From contig OZ257134.1 in assembly GCA_965279065.1 (NCBI GenBank), positions 3,286,001 to 3,350,000 on the forward strand: 64,000 nt of DNA, given 5' to 3'. Position numbers and translations under genes: made by a program. This DNA comes from JAKAXS01 sp965279065 (lineage in GTDB: Bacteria; Pseudomonadota; Alphaproteobacteria; Rhizobiales; Hyphomicrobiaceae). Under the pieces are notes generated by a model, which worked only from the letters and a program-made list of their open reading frames with translations, ran no database searches and had not been told where the DNA came from. Positions 51,894 through 60,616 of this stretch are shown here, in pieces; the first letter of the stretch is position 1; each line of letters begins with the position of its first letter.

Positions 51894-54864
51894 GGTGGCG
51901 CTCTCCCTTCGGATCGAAGAAGCAGGGCGCAACGACCTCGACCAGGGCATCCGTGCCGCGGATGGCGTCCCAGGCACGAACCGTATCGCCTGTCCGCTCG
52001 CGACCATTCTTCATGAACGCCAGACCGATCCAGGATTGCAGCGTCGGCGAGTAGGTTGTCGACGTGACATAGCCCTGGTCATTGTCCAGGCTCGGCTCGG
52101 CCCCTCTGTTGAGGAGATGCGCGCCCGAGCGCAGGCGGAACCCATCGTCCACAGGCTTCAGGCCCACGAGGATCGGCCGCTCCGGCTCGTTCAGCGCTTC
52201 GCGCTGCGCCATGACGCGGCCGATGAACTCCTTCTTCGTCGACACCATCTTGCCTAGCCCGAAGTCGCGTGCCGTCGTCTGTCCGTTGAATTCTGCACCG
52301 GCCACGTGACCCTTCTCGATGCGCATCACGGTGAGCGCTTCGAGCCCGTACGGCGCAATGCCGAACTCCTGCCCGGCCTCCATGATCTTGATGATCGCCG
52401 CTTCGCCGAAACCGGCCGGCACCGCCAGTTCGTAGGCCATTTCGCCCGAGAACGAGATGCGGAACAGCCGCGCGGGAATGCCGCCCTTCAACGACAACTC
52501 GCCCGCCGCCATGAACGGGAAGGCCTCGTTGGAAATGTCGTGACGCGGATCGATCACCTTTTGCAGCACCGCGCGAGACTTCGGCCCCGCGATCGCATAC
52601 TGCGCCCACTGGTCGGAAATGGAGATCATCTGCACGTCCAGATGCGGCAGCAGGACCTGATGGCAGAACTCCATGTGTTGCATGACCTTGGCGGCATTCG
52701 CCGTCGTCGTGGTGACGACGTAGTGATCGTCCGCCAGTCGTGAGGTCGTGCCGTCGTCCATGGCAAAGCCGTCCTCGCGCAGCATCACGCCGTAGCGCGC
52801 CTTGCCGACGGCCAGCGTCGAGAACGTGTTGCAGTAGACGAAATCGAGGAACTTGCCGGCATCGCGCCCCTGCACATCGATCTTGCCGAGCGTCGACACA
52901 TCGCACACGCCGACCGCGCCGCGCACAGTTTTGACTTCGCGGATCGTCGACTCCAGCCAGTCCTTCTCACCCTTCCGGGGAAAATAGGCGGCGCGCAGCC
53001 ATGCACCGGACTCCACGAACACCGCACCCTGCCGCTTGGCCCAGGCATGCCCAGCCGTCAGGCGCGTCGGCTTGAAGTGCTCGCCGCGATGATGCCCCGC
53101 CAGCGCGCCGAACGACACCGGTGTATATGGCGGTCGAAACACCGTGGTGCCCGTTTGCGAGATCGTCTTGGCCGTAATCTCTGCCATCAGCGCCAGACCG
53201 TTGACGTTCGCCGTTTTGCCCTGGTCGGTCGCCATGCCGAGCGTGGTGTAGCGTTTCAGGTGTTCGACGGAGCGGAAGCCTTCGCGCTCCGCCAGCTCCA
53301 CGTCGGAGGCCGACACGTCGTTCTGGAAATCGACGAATGCCTTGCCCGTGGTGCCGCGCACGCGCCACAACGGCGACACCGCCGTGCTTTCCGGATCCGC
53401 CGCCGGTACCGCCAACTGTGCCCGGTGAAACCCGCAGCGCCCTGCCGCGTCGAGACCCGCAGCCACACCGGCCGACAAACAGGCATCGAGTGCGAACTGC
53501 CCATTGGCCGCGCCCGCGACCGTCATGCCCGGCGGTAGCGACTGCCCCGGCAGGAACGCACTGACTTTCTCGACCCACACCGGCCGCGACCCCTGGTGCG
53601 ATGTCAGATGCACCGTCGGGCTCCAGCCACCCGACATGGCGACGAGATCGACCGACAGGCTGCGCGTGCCGCCGTTGGACCTGACGTCGACAGACTGCAC
53701 GCGTTGCCCGCCATGCGCCCGCTCGATCGCGCCTTCGATCAATTCCGACCCGGCCTGCCGGGCCGCCAGCCGCACGGCCTCGGTGGACCCAGGACGTGGA
53801 TCGACCACGGCATCCACATGCACGCCCGCCGCTTCCAGGTCTGCGATCGTCCGCGCCGCATCGTCGTTGTTGGCAAACACCGCCGCGCGCGAACCCGGCG
53901 CAACCGCGAAGCGATTGACGTAGGTGCGCGTGGCCCCCGCCATCATCACGCCCGGCCGGTCGTTGTCTCCGAAAACGACCGGCCGTTCGATGGACCCCGC
54001 TGCCAGAACCGTCTGCTTCGTCATGATGCGCCACATGCGCTGCCGCGGCTGGAACTCCGACGGCACCGCCACATGGTCGTTGACGCGCTCGAGCGCGCCG
54101 TAAATGCCGCCGTCGTACACGCCGAAGACCGACGTGCGCAGCATGACGCGCACCTCGGGCATCGTCGCCAGTTCCCCGGCAATCCGTGCCACCCATTCGA
54201 CGGACGGCATGCCGTCGACCTCGCGCCGGTCGGAAATCAGCCGACCACCCAGCCGGAAGTCTTCCTCCGCCAGGATCACGCGCGCCCCGGAGCGCCCCGC
54301 CGCCAGCGCCGCCATCAAGCCCGCCGGGCCCGAGCCGATCACCAGCACGTCGCAATGCGCGAATGCCTTCTCGTAATGATCTGGATCCTCAATGCCCGCG
54401 GCCCGCCCGAGACCCGCCGCTCGCCGAATGATGGGCTCGTACACCTTCTCCCAGAACGCCGCCGGCCACATGAACGTCTTGTAGTAGAAGCCGGCCGCGA
54501 AGATCGGCGCGAACAGCTGGTTGATCGCCATCGCGTCGAAACGCAAAGACGGCCAGCGGTTCTGGCTCGTGGCTTCCAGCCCGTCGTACAGCTCCGCCAC
54601 GGTTGCCCGCGTGTTCGGTTCGCGCCGCCCGCCCGACCGCAGCTCGACGAGCGCATTCGGCTCTTCAGGGCCCGCCGACAAGACGCCGCGCGGCCGGTGA
54701 TACTTGAACGAACGGCCGAACAGCGACACGCCGTTCGCCAGCAGCGCCGACGCCAGCGTATCGCCGGCAAAACCCTGGCATGGCCTGCCGTCGAAGCGGA
54801 AGAGCTGCGGCCTGCTGCGATCGATGAGACCGCCGGCGGTCAATCTGTTGGATTGAGGGCTCAT
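51886..54864 (-). CDS. soxA: Sarcosine oxidase / N-methylglutamate dehydrogenase alpha subunit
   Basis: A 992-residue alpha subunit of full length. The N-terminus holds a 2Fe-2S-like fold without cysteines ('FRFDGRPCQGFAGDTLASAL'). The dinucleotide-binding motif 'VLVIGSGPAGLMAALAAGRS' follows at about 170. The C-terminal 400 residues form the folate-binding aminomethyltransferase (GcvT-like) domain. In this family the subunit binds NAD+ and tetrahydrofolate and receives the methylene group from oxidation. It overlaps the delta gene by four bases. In the N-methylglutamate pathway the equivalent subunit is MgdC. Confidence 0.92.
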   Translation of the reverse strand: MSPQSNRLTAGGLIDRSRPQLFRFDGRPCQGFAGDTLASALLANGVSLFGRSFKYHRPRGVLSAGPEEPNALVELRSGGRREPNTRATVAELYDGLEATSQNRWPSLRFDAMAINQLFAPIFAAGFYYKTFMWPAAFWEKVYEPIIRRAAGLGRAAGIEDPDHYEKAFAHCDVLVIGSGPAGLMAALAAGRSGARVILAEEDFRLGGRLISDRREVDGMPSVEWVARIAGELATMPEVRVMLRTSVFGVYDGGIYGALERVNDHVAVPSEFQPRQRMWRIMTKQTVLAAGSIERPVVFGDNDRPGVMMAGATRTYVNRFAVAPGSRAAVFANNDDAARTIADLEAAGVHVDAVVDPRPGSTEAVRLAARQAGSELIEGAIERAHGGQRVQSVDVRSNGGTRSLSVDLVAMSGGWSPTVHLTSHQGSRPVWVEKVSAFLPGQSLPPGMTVAGAANGQFALDACLSAGVAAGLDAAGRCGFHRAQLAVPAADPESTAVSPLWRVRGTTGKAFVDFQNDVSASDVELAEREGFRSVEHLKRYTTLGMATDQGKTANVNGLALMAEITAKTISQTGTTVFRPPYTPVSFGALAGHHRGEHFKPTRLTAGHAWAKRQGAVFVESGAWLRAAYFPRKGEKDWLESTIREVKTVRGAVGVCDVSTLGKIDVQGRDAGKFLDFVYCNTFSTLAVGKARYGVMLREDGFAMDDGTTSRLADDHYVVTTTTANAAKVMQHMEFCHQVLLPHLDVQMISISDQWAQYAIAGPKSRAVLQKVIDPRHDISNEAFPFMAAGELSLKGGIPARLFRISFSGEMAYELAVPAGFGEAAIIKIMEAGQEFGIAPYGLEALTVMRIEKGHVAGAEFNGQTTARDFGLGKMVSTKKEFIGRVMAQREALNEPERPILVGLKPVDDGFRLRSGAHLLNRGAEPSLDNDQGYVTSTTYSPTLQSWIGLAFMKNGRERTGDTVRAWDAIRGTDALVEVVAPCFFDPKGERHHG

Positions 54865-55157
54865 GCCGCCCCGCGCAGGCTCGATGGCCGTGCCGCCTCG
54901 ACGCTACTGATAACGTGGGTGCGCATGTGCCGCGTCACCTTCAGCCATTGGCGGCAGCCCGACGCATGATACCAGAACTCGCTGTGTTCCCCGGCCGGGT
55001 TCTCGCGCAGATAGACATAGTCGTGCCAGACGGCGTGCGCTGCCTCATCGAGCGGCGTCGCAGCGGGCGTTTCCGGCCGCTGTTGCAGACTGGCGTCGCC
55101 CAGATAGGAGAACTCTTGCGCGTCGCGCGCACCGCAGAACGGACAAGCAATCCGCAT
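54861..55157 (-). CDS. soxD: Sarcosine oxidase / N-methylglutamate dehydrogenase delta subunit
   Basis: A 98-residue zinc-binding subunit. It opens with 'IACPFCGARDAQEF' and has the later ligands His and Cys in 'FWYHASGCRQWLKVTRH'. This zinc site is typical of SoxD. It lies between the beta and alpha genes, with four-base overlap to the alpha gene. The equivalent in the N-methylglutamate pathway is MgdB. Confidence 0.9.
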   Translation of the reverse strand: MRIACPFCGARDAQEFSYLGDASLQQRPETPAATPLDEAAHAVWHDYVYLRENPAGEHSEFWYHASGCRQWLKVTRHMRTHVISSVEAARPSSLRGAA

Positions 55158-55188
55158 GACTTTTATTCCTTAGAGTGCGGTTTGGCTT

Positions 55189-56439
55189 TCAATGCAGGTT
55201 GGGTTGAGCGCCCACGCCCTTCTCGTCGATGAGGCGCCCCGTCCGGAAACGATCCAGCCGGTAAGCCGCGTTGAGTTCATGAGGCTCGTCGCGCGCGATG
55301 GTGTGTGCGAAGCAGAAGCCGGACGCCGGTGTCGCCTTGAACCCGCCGTAGCACCAGCCGCAGTTGAGATAGAGGCCGTCGATCGGCGTCTTGTCGATGA
55401 TCGGCGAGCCGTCCATCGACATGTCCATGATGCCGCCCCAGCCGCGCAGCACGCGCAGCCGGCCGATCGCCGGCATCAGCGCCATGCCGCCCTCGCAGAC
55501 ATCCTCCACGACGGGCAGGTTGCCGCGCTGCGCATACGAGTTGTAGCCGTCGAGATCGCCGCCGAATACGAGGCCGCCCTTGTCCGACTGGCTGATATAG
55601 AAGTGACCCGCCCCAAATGTGATGACGCCGGGAATCAGCGGCTTCAGCCCCTCCGACACGAAGGCCTGCAGCACCTGGCTCTCGATCGGCAGCTTCAGTC
55701 CCGCCATCGCTGCCACGCGCGAGGAGTTGCCGGCGGCCGCCAGTCCTATCTTCTTGGCGCCGATGAAGCCGCGCTGCGTCTCCACGCCCAGCACCCGCCC
55801 GTTCTCGACCCGGATGCCCGTCACTTCGCAGTTCTGGATGATGTCGACGCCGCGCTCGTCCGCCGCGCGCGCATAGCCCCAAGCCACCGCGTCATGACGC
55901 ACCGTGCCGCCACGCCGATGCAGCAGCCCGCCCTGGATGGGAAAGCGCGCGTTGTCGAAGTTCAGGAACGGATACATCTTGCGGACGCCGTCGCGGTCGA
56001 GCAGTTCCGCATCGACGCCATGCAGGCGCATCGCGTTGCCGCGCCGCACGTAGGCGTCGCGCTGTCCGTCCGAGTGATACAGATTGAGAATGCCACGCTG
56101 CGAGATCATTGCGTTGTAGTTGATGTCCTGCTCCAGGCCCTCCCAGAGCTTCAGCGACTTTTCGTAGAACGGAATGTTGCCCGGCAGCAGATAGTTCGAG
56201 CGGATGATCGTCGTATTGCGGCCCACGTTGCCGCCGCCGATCCAGCCCTTCTCGATCACCGCGACGTTGCGGATGCCGTGCTCCTTCGCCAGATAGTAGG
56301 CGGTGGCGAGACCATGCCCGCCGCCGCCGACAATGACGACGTCATAGGCCGGCTTCGGCTCGGCATCGCGCCAGACCGGTTTCCAATCCTTCTGGCCCTT
56401 CAGCGCTTGGCCGAGGACCGAAAATATCGAATAGCGCAC
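55189..56439 (-). CDS. soxB: Sarcosine oxidase / N-methylglutamate dehydrogenase beta subunit
   Basis: A 416-residue FAD/FMN-binding oxidoreductase. 'DVVIVGGGGHGLATAYYLAK' at about 32-51 is the FAD site; 'GWIGGGNVGRNTTIIRSNY' and 'RRGGTVRHDAVAWGYARA' are family motifs. 'NCGWCYGGFKATPASG' near the C-terminus contains the family's substrate and flavin region. It oxidises the N-methyl group of sarcosine or N-methylglutamate. The upstream glutamine-synthetase-like gene leans towards the N-methylglutamate reading (MgdA). Confidence 0.9.
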   Translation of the reverse strand: MRYSIFSVLGQALKGQKDWKPVWRDAEPKPAYDVVIVGGGGHGLATAYYLAKEHGIRNVAVIEKGWIGGGNVGRNTTIIRSNYLLPGNIPFYEKSLKLWEGLEQDINYNAMISQRGILNLYHSDGQRDAYVRRGNAMRLHGVDAELLDRDGVRKMYPFLNFDNARFPIQGGLLHRRGGTVRHDAVAWGYARAADERGVDIIQNCEVTGIRVENGRVLGVETQRGFIGAKKIGLAAAGNSSRVAAMAGLKLPIESQVLQAFVSEGLKPLIPGVITFGAGHFYISQSDKGGLVFGGDLDGYNSYAQRGNLPVVEDVCEGGMALMPAIGRLRVLRGWGGIMDMSMDGSPIIDKTPIDGLYLNCGWCYGGFKATPASGFCFAHTIARDEPHELNAAYRLDRFRTGRLIDEKGVGAQPNLH

Positions 56440-56491
56440 GTTGCCATTACCCGCTTGAACATCATCGATCGCGTCAGTCGCTCTTCAGCGC

Positions 56492-57787
56492 CTAGCAATC
56501 AAGCGTGTTGCGACGTTCCCAGTCCGTGAGGTGTTTGGAGAAGTCGTTCCATTCGGCGTTCTTCATCTTCGCGTACGACTTGACGAAGTTCTCGCCCAAC
56601 CCGGCCTTAAGCACCTGCGAGGCTTCCAGCGCCCGCACCGCATCCAGCATGTTGAGCGGCAGCCGCTTGCAATCCTTGACCGTGTGCCCCTCGACGTACA
56701 TGTCGATGTCGAGGCGCTTGCCCGGATCGCGATTGTTGTCGATGCCGTCGAGGCCCGCGGCCAGAAGTCCAGCCTGCAGCAGGTACGGGTTCGTCGCGCC
56801 GTCGGCGAGGCGGAACTCGAAGCGCCCGGCATCCGGAATGCGGATCATGTGCGTGCGGTTGTTGCCGGTATACGTGACCGAGTTCGGCGACCAGGTGGCG
56901 CCGGAAGTCGTGCGCGGCGCATTGATGCGCTTGTAGGAGTTCACGCAAGGATTGGTGATCGCCGCCAGGCCTTCCGCATTGTGGATGAGACCGCCGAGGA
57001 ATTGGTAGCCCATCTTCGAGATGCCGAGTTCCCCGGCATCGTCCGAGAACAGGTTCTTGCCGTTCTGCCACATCGAGACGTGCGCGTGACAACCGCTGCC
57101 CGTCAGCTCGATGAACGGCTTGGGCATGAACGTGGCGCGCAGGCCGTGCTTCTCGGCGATCGCCCGCGTCATATACTTGAAGAAGGCATGACGGTCGGCG
57201 GTGATCAGCGCGTTGTCGAAGTCCCAGTTCATTTCGAACTGGCCGTTCGCGTCCTCGTGGTCGTTCTGGTAAGGGTTCCAGCCCAGCGCCAGCATGCTGT
57301 CGCAGATCTCGGTGATGACGTCGTAACGGCGCATCAGCGCCTGCTGGTCGTAGCAGGGCTTGGGAGCCTTGTCGGACCCGTCGGAAATCTGCGTGCCGTC
57401 GGCCGAAATCAGGAAGAACTCACATTCGACGCCGGTCTTCATCTCCCAGCCGCGCTCGGCGGCCTTCTTCATTTGGCGGCGCAGTACGTTGCGCGGGCCC
57501 TGCTCGACTTCCTTGCCGTCCATCCACAGGTCGGCCGCCAGCCAGCCCACTTCCGGCTTCCACGGCAGCTGGATCAGGCTGCTGGGGTCCGGCATCGCGA
57601 ACAGATCCGGGTCGGCCGGCGTCATGTCGAGCCAGGTCGCGAAGCCGGCAAAGCCGGCGCCTTCCTTGGCCATCTTGCCGATTGCCGCTGCTGGGACCAG
57701 CTTGGCGCGCATGTGGCCGAAGAGGTCAAGGTAGCTGATTAGAAAGTATTTGATGCCTCTGGCCTTGGCTTCGTGCGCGAGATCCAT
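56492..57787 (-). CDS. Type III glutamine synthetase-like ligase (GlnT or gamma-glutamylmethylamide synthetase)
   Basis: A 431-residue ligase from ATG 57787, preceded by GGGGAAGAG; ATG 57799 is an alternative. Motifs: 'ISYLDLFGHMRAKLVPA', metal-binding 'GVECEFFLIS', 'QFEMNWDFDNALITADRH', 'GSGCHAHVSMW' and 'RIPDAGRFEFRLADGATNPY'. GlnT and GmaS are the same family and cannot be separated by eye. Given the oxidase genes behind it and the permease, gamma-glutamylmethylamide synthesis from glutamate and methylamine is plausible. It leads a minus-strand operon, with a divergent regulator. Confidence 0.88.
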   Translation of the reverse strand: MDLAHEAKARGIKYFLISYLDLFGHMRAKLVPAAAIGKMAKEGAGFAGFATWLDMTPADPDLFAMPDPSSLIQLPWKPEVGWLAADLWMDGKEVEQGPRNVLRRQMKKAAERGWEMKTGVECEFFLISADGTQISDGSDKAPKPCYDQQALMRRYDVITEICDSMLALGWNPYQNDHEDANGQFEMNWDFDNALITADRHAFFKYMTRAIAEKHGLRATFMPKPFIELTGSGCHAHVSMWQNGKNLFSDDAGELGISKMGYQFLGGLIHNAEGLAAITNPCVNSYKRINAPRTTSGATWSPNSVTYTGNNRTHMIRIPDAGRFEFRLADGATNPYLLQAGLLAAGLDGIDNNRDPGKRLDIDMYVEGHTVKDCKRLPLNMLDAVRALEASQVLKAGLGENFVKSYAKMKNAEWNDFSKHLTDWERRNTLDC

Positions 57788-57977
57788 ACTCTTCCCCATC
57801 TCTTGGCGACGGCCGGGCTCAACCCGCCAGTTTCGCGTTAGCCACTTGGTGATCAGGCCTTGCATTGCTCTACCGGCAGGTGATCCTTACACTGCGCGCA
57901 ACCTGCACCCGGTCGTGCCGCAGCGCGCTGTCGAGGCGGATCATGCTAGAATGCCGCATGTGTGTCAATCGAAGAGT

Positions 57978-57988
57978 AAATAATATTT
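57978..57988. promoter_or_regulatory. Operator candidate in the glutamine synthetase/regulator gap
   Basis: AAATAATATTT is a perfect odd palindrome in an otherwise GC-rich surrounding, 29 bases before the regulator ATG. On the minus strand a TTGACA (57966-57961) lies just beyond it with a CATGAT 17 bases downstream, so the operator would sit upstream of the ligase promoter. Confidence 0.4.
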
Positions 57989-58016
57989 CCCACAAAGAAA
58001 CATCGGGGTTTGATCG

Positions 58017-58715
58017 ATGAAGTCTGACCGCTCCGCAGCTGCCGCCACGGCTGCCGATAACACGGTAGCCAAGCCGAAAGGCAAGCCGGACACGGCCTCG
58101 AAAAATAGCGATCTGAGAACCGTTTCCAACGCGCCCTCACGCGGGCCGATGTCGCTCGAAGCCACGATCGGCGTGAAAATCCGCGACCTGCGCCGCAAGC
58201 TCGACGTCACGGCGACGGACCTGGCGCAGAGTGCGGGCCTCTCGGCCGGCATGCTCTCCAAGATCGAACATGGGCAAATCTCGCCATCGCTGACGACGCT
58301 GCAGTCACTCGCCGCAGCACTTCACGTGCCCATCACCGAATTGTTCTCCGGCTTCGAAGAAAGCCGCGATTGCTCATACGTTCGCAACGGCACCGGCATT
58401 CGCATCGAGCGCCGCGGCACGAAGGTCGGCCACTTCTATGATCTGTTGGGGCACTCGCTGGCCGGCGCCATCGCCGTCGAACCCTATCTCATCACGTTGT
58501 CGAAGGACGCGATCCCATATACCGCCTTCCAGCACGAGGGCCTGGAGCTCATCTACATGCTCTCCGGCTCGGTTCGCTATCGCCACGTTGACCGCAGCTA
58601 TCTCATGGAACCGGGCGATACGCTGTTCTTCGACTCGAGCGGGTCGCACGGCCCCGAAGAGCTGCTGACGAGTCCCGTGCAGTACCTGTCGATCATCATC
58701 TATCCGCGCAATTGA
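58017..58715 (+). CDS. XRE-type regulator with C-terminal cupin
   Basis: A 232-residue protein. The first 45 residues are low-complexity and basic. A helix-turn-helix lies at about 52-105 ('GVKIRDLRRKLDVTATDLAQ', 'SAGMLSKIEHGQISPSLTTL'). A cupin domain at about 155-225 ('HEGLELIYMLSGSVRYRH', 'LMEPGDTLFFDSSGSHGPEE') would sense a small molecule. This PuuR-like architecture is common beside amine and amino acid catabolic genes. It diverges from the ligase-oxidase operon, which it probably controls. Confidence 0.88.
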   Translation: MKSDRSAAAATAADNTVAKPKGKPDTASKNSDLRTVSNAPSRGPMSLEATIGVKIRDLRRKLDVTATDLAQSAGLSAGMLSKIEHGQISPSLTTLQSLAAALHVPITELFSGFEESRDCSYVRNGTGIRIERRGTKVGHFYDLLGHSLAGAIAVEPYLITLSKDAIPYTAFQHEGLELIYMLSGSVRYRHVDRSYLMEPGDTLFFDSSGSHGPEELLTSPVQYLSIIIYPRN

Positions 58716-58731
58716 GACATCCGAAATGAAA

Positions 58732-58764
58732 AACCCGGCCTGACATGCGTCAGTGCCGGGTTTG
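58732..58764. terminator. Bidirectional terminator between the regulator and cheR
   Basis: AAACCCGGC (58732-58740) pairs with GCCGGGTTT (58756-58764), and CTGAC/GTCAG extends the stem inside. T-rich sequence flanks it on both strands. It lies between convergent genes. Confidence 0.8.
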
Positions 58765-58787
58765 CAGTTTCTCTCTGGCCGCGCCGC

Positions 58788-59726
58788 CTATCGCGTCGCG
58801 AACCGCGAGCCGGGGGCCACGGCCGGCTTCACCGCCAGCGGCGTGACAGTCGAAGCGGGCACCGGTGCACTCTTGATCGGCTGGCCCAGCGCCGCACCGA
58901 TACCACCGCGCGTGTGGAACGCCCTGTGCTCCGGATCCGGGGCAAAGTCGGTCCCCAGTCCGATCACGCTCTCCGACGCGCCGAGGAACAGCGCGCCGTC
59001 GGGCACAAGAATGCGGCCCATGCGCTTCAGAATGTCCGACTTCGTCGCCACGTCGAAATAGATCAGCACGTTGCGGCAGAAGATGACGTCGAAACGGCCA
59101 AGGCCGGCGAAGTCCTGCAGCAGGTTGAACTGACGGAACTGCACCTTGCTGCGCAGCGCATCGATCGCCTGCCAGCTGTCGCCCGTCTGCGTGAAATAGC
59201 GCAGCAGATGCGCCGTCGACAGACCGCGCTGCACTTCGAACTGCGTGTAGGTGGCGCTACGCGCCTTCGTCAGCTGCGGCTCGGCGATGTCCGTCGCGAC
59301 GAGTTCCACTCGCCAGCCCGGCATCTTGTTCGACATCTCATCGAGGATCATCGCCAGCGAATACGGCTCCTGGCCGGTCGAGGCGGCGGCGACCCAGACG
59401 CGCACGGTCCGCTCGGTTTGCCGCGCCGAGATGATCTTTGGCAGCACCACATCCCGGAACTTATCGAACGGCGTGCGATCGCGGAAAAAGTACGTCTCGT
59501 TGATCGTCATCGCCTCGACGACTTCCTTGGCCAGCGCCTGATTGGTGCCGCGCTCGAGGATCAAGACGAGATCTGCCAACCCACCAAGCTTCTCGCGCTT
59601 GACGATCGGCAGGACGCGGCTTTCGATGAGATATTGCTTGCTTTGATCGAGGATGAGCCCCGAGGCGCGCTTCAGGTAGGCGCACAAGGCATCGAACGAC
59701 TGCTGTTGCATGGGAACTACTTTCAC
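58788..59726 (-). CDS. cheR: CheR chemoreceptor methyltransferase
   Basis: A 312-residue protein from GTG 59726 (ATG 59711 is an alternative). The CheR N-domain is followed by the SAM-binding fold: 'TINETYFFRDRTPFDKF', 'VWVAAASTGQEPYSLAMIL', 'DVIFCRNVLIYFD' and 'LFLGASESV'. It methylates glutamates of chemoreceptors. About 45 low-complexity residues trail the catalytic domain. It is the last gene of the che operon visible here; no cheB is in the window. Confidence 0.92.
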   Translation of the reverse strand: MKVVPMQQQSFDALCAYLKRASGLILDQSKQYLIESRVLPIVKREKLGGLADLVLILERGTNQALAKEVVEAMTINETYFFRDRTPFDKFRDVVLPKIISARQTERTVRVWVAAASTGQEPYSLAMILDEMSNKMPGWRVELVATDIAEPQLTKARSATYTQFEVQRGLSTAHLLRYFTQTGDSWQAIDALRSKVQFRQFNLLQDFAGLGRFDVIFCRNVLIYFDVATKSDILKRMGRILVPDGALFLGASESVIGLGTDFAPDPEHRAFHTRGGIGAALGQPIKSAPVPASTVTPLAVKPAVAPGSRFATR

Positions 59727-59756
59727 TCAATTCCACGGGGATAGGCACGAGTTGAT

Positions 59757-60122
59757 CTAGACCAGGCCCACCTGCTCCAGCTTGTCGCGCAAAATCATTT
59801 CATCGAATGGCTTCATAATGTATTCGTCGGCGCCGGCGGTCATGGCGCGCATGATGCTCTGCTGATGGTTTTGCGCCGTGCAGAACACCACCTTCGGAGA
59901 CTTGCCGTCTGGCAGCTTGCGGAACGCCTGCAGGAACTCCAGCCCGTCCATGACCGGCATGTCCCAATCCAGCAGAATGGCGTCGGGCATGTTCTCGGTG
60001 CAGTAACGCAGCGCCTCGCTGCCGTCTTCGGCTTCGGCGACGTCGAATGCCATGTCCGTGAGGATTCTGCGAGCGATCTTGCGTACGACCGGACTGTCGT
60101 CCACCACCAGAATCTGTTTCAT
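59757..60122 (-). CDS. cheY: CheY-type single-domain response regulator
   Basis: A 121-residue receiver domain: acidic 'VVDDSPVVRKIA', phosphoacceptor Asp in 'AILLDWDMPVMDG', switch Thr in 'VFCTAQN' and Lys in 'IMKPFDE'. It has no output domain, so it should act by protein binding, presumably at the flagellar motor. It lies between cheW and cheR. Confidence 0.9.
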   Translation of the reverse strand: MKQILVVDDSPVVRKIARRILTDMAFDVAEAEDGSEALRYCTENMPDAILLDWDMPVMDGLEFLQAFRKLPDGKSPKVVFCTAQNHQQSIMRAMTAGADEYIMKPFDEMILRDKLEQVGLV

Positions 60123-60145
60123 CCAAGCTACTCCACTGTTAGTCG

Positions 60146-60616
60146 TTATTTTGAGAAATCGAACAGCGCGCCGACATCGAGCACCGGAATGAGCATCTTC
60201 CCGACGCGGTAGAATTCCGTCGTCAGGCGCAGGCGCTCCGGATCGAAGTGCGGCGGAATGGGAATGCGTTTGCTCTCGTCGAGTGCCAGCACCTCGCCCA
60301 CCTTGTCGACCACCAGGCAGAAGTATTCGCCCTTGTGTTCGATGCCGATGGCGAGCGCGTTCGTCTCGACCAGATCGTTGTCCATCTTCAGCCGCCGCCG
60401 CAGGCTGACCGCCGTGACGATCTTGCCGCGCAGGTTGACCAGGCCGGCGATGTCGGGCGGTCCCATGGGGACGGGCGCCATCGACGATATCCGGAAAATT
60501 GTCTGAACCGTCTGGATCGGCAGGCCGAAGACCTCACCGTTGGCGACGACCGTCAACGTGCTGATATCTTCCGAAATGGTCCGTTCAGCCGTCAGGGCTG
60601 CTGCACTCGTCGTCAT
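60146..60616 (-). CDS. cheW: CheW coupling protein
   Basis: A 156-residue CheW domain: 'VANGEVFGLPIQTVQTIFR', 'PDIAGLVNLRGKIVTAVSLR' and 'VDKVGEVLAL' are the usual segments. It links chemoreceptors to CheA. It overlaps cheA by four bases (ATGA). Confidence 0.92.
   Translation of the reverse strand: MTTSAAALTAERTISEDISTLTVVANGEVFGLPIQTVQTIFRISSMAPVPMGPPDIAGLVNLRGKIVTAVSLRRRLKMDNDLVETNALAIGIEHKGEYFCLVVDKVGEVLALDESKRIPIPPHFDPERLRLTTEFYRVGKMLIPVLDVGALFDFSK

Noticed and set aside
58017..58715. Toxin-antitoxin reading of the XRE-cupin gene
   Set aside because: No partner toxin is adjacent and the cupin domain marks a metabolite-sensing regulator.
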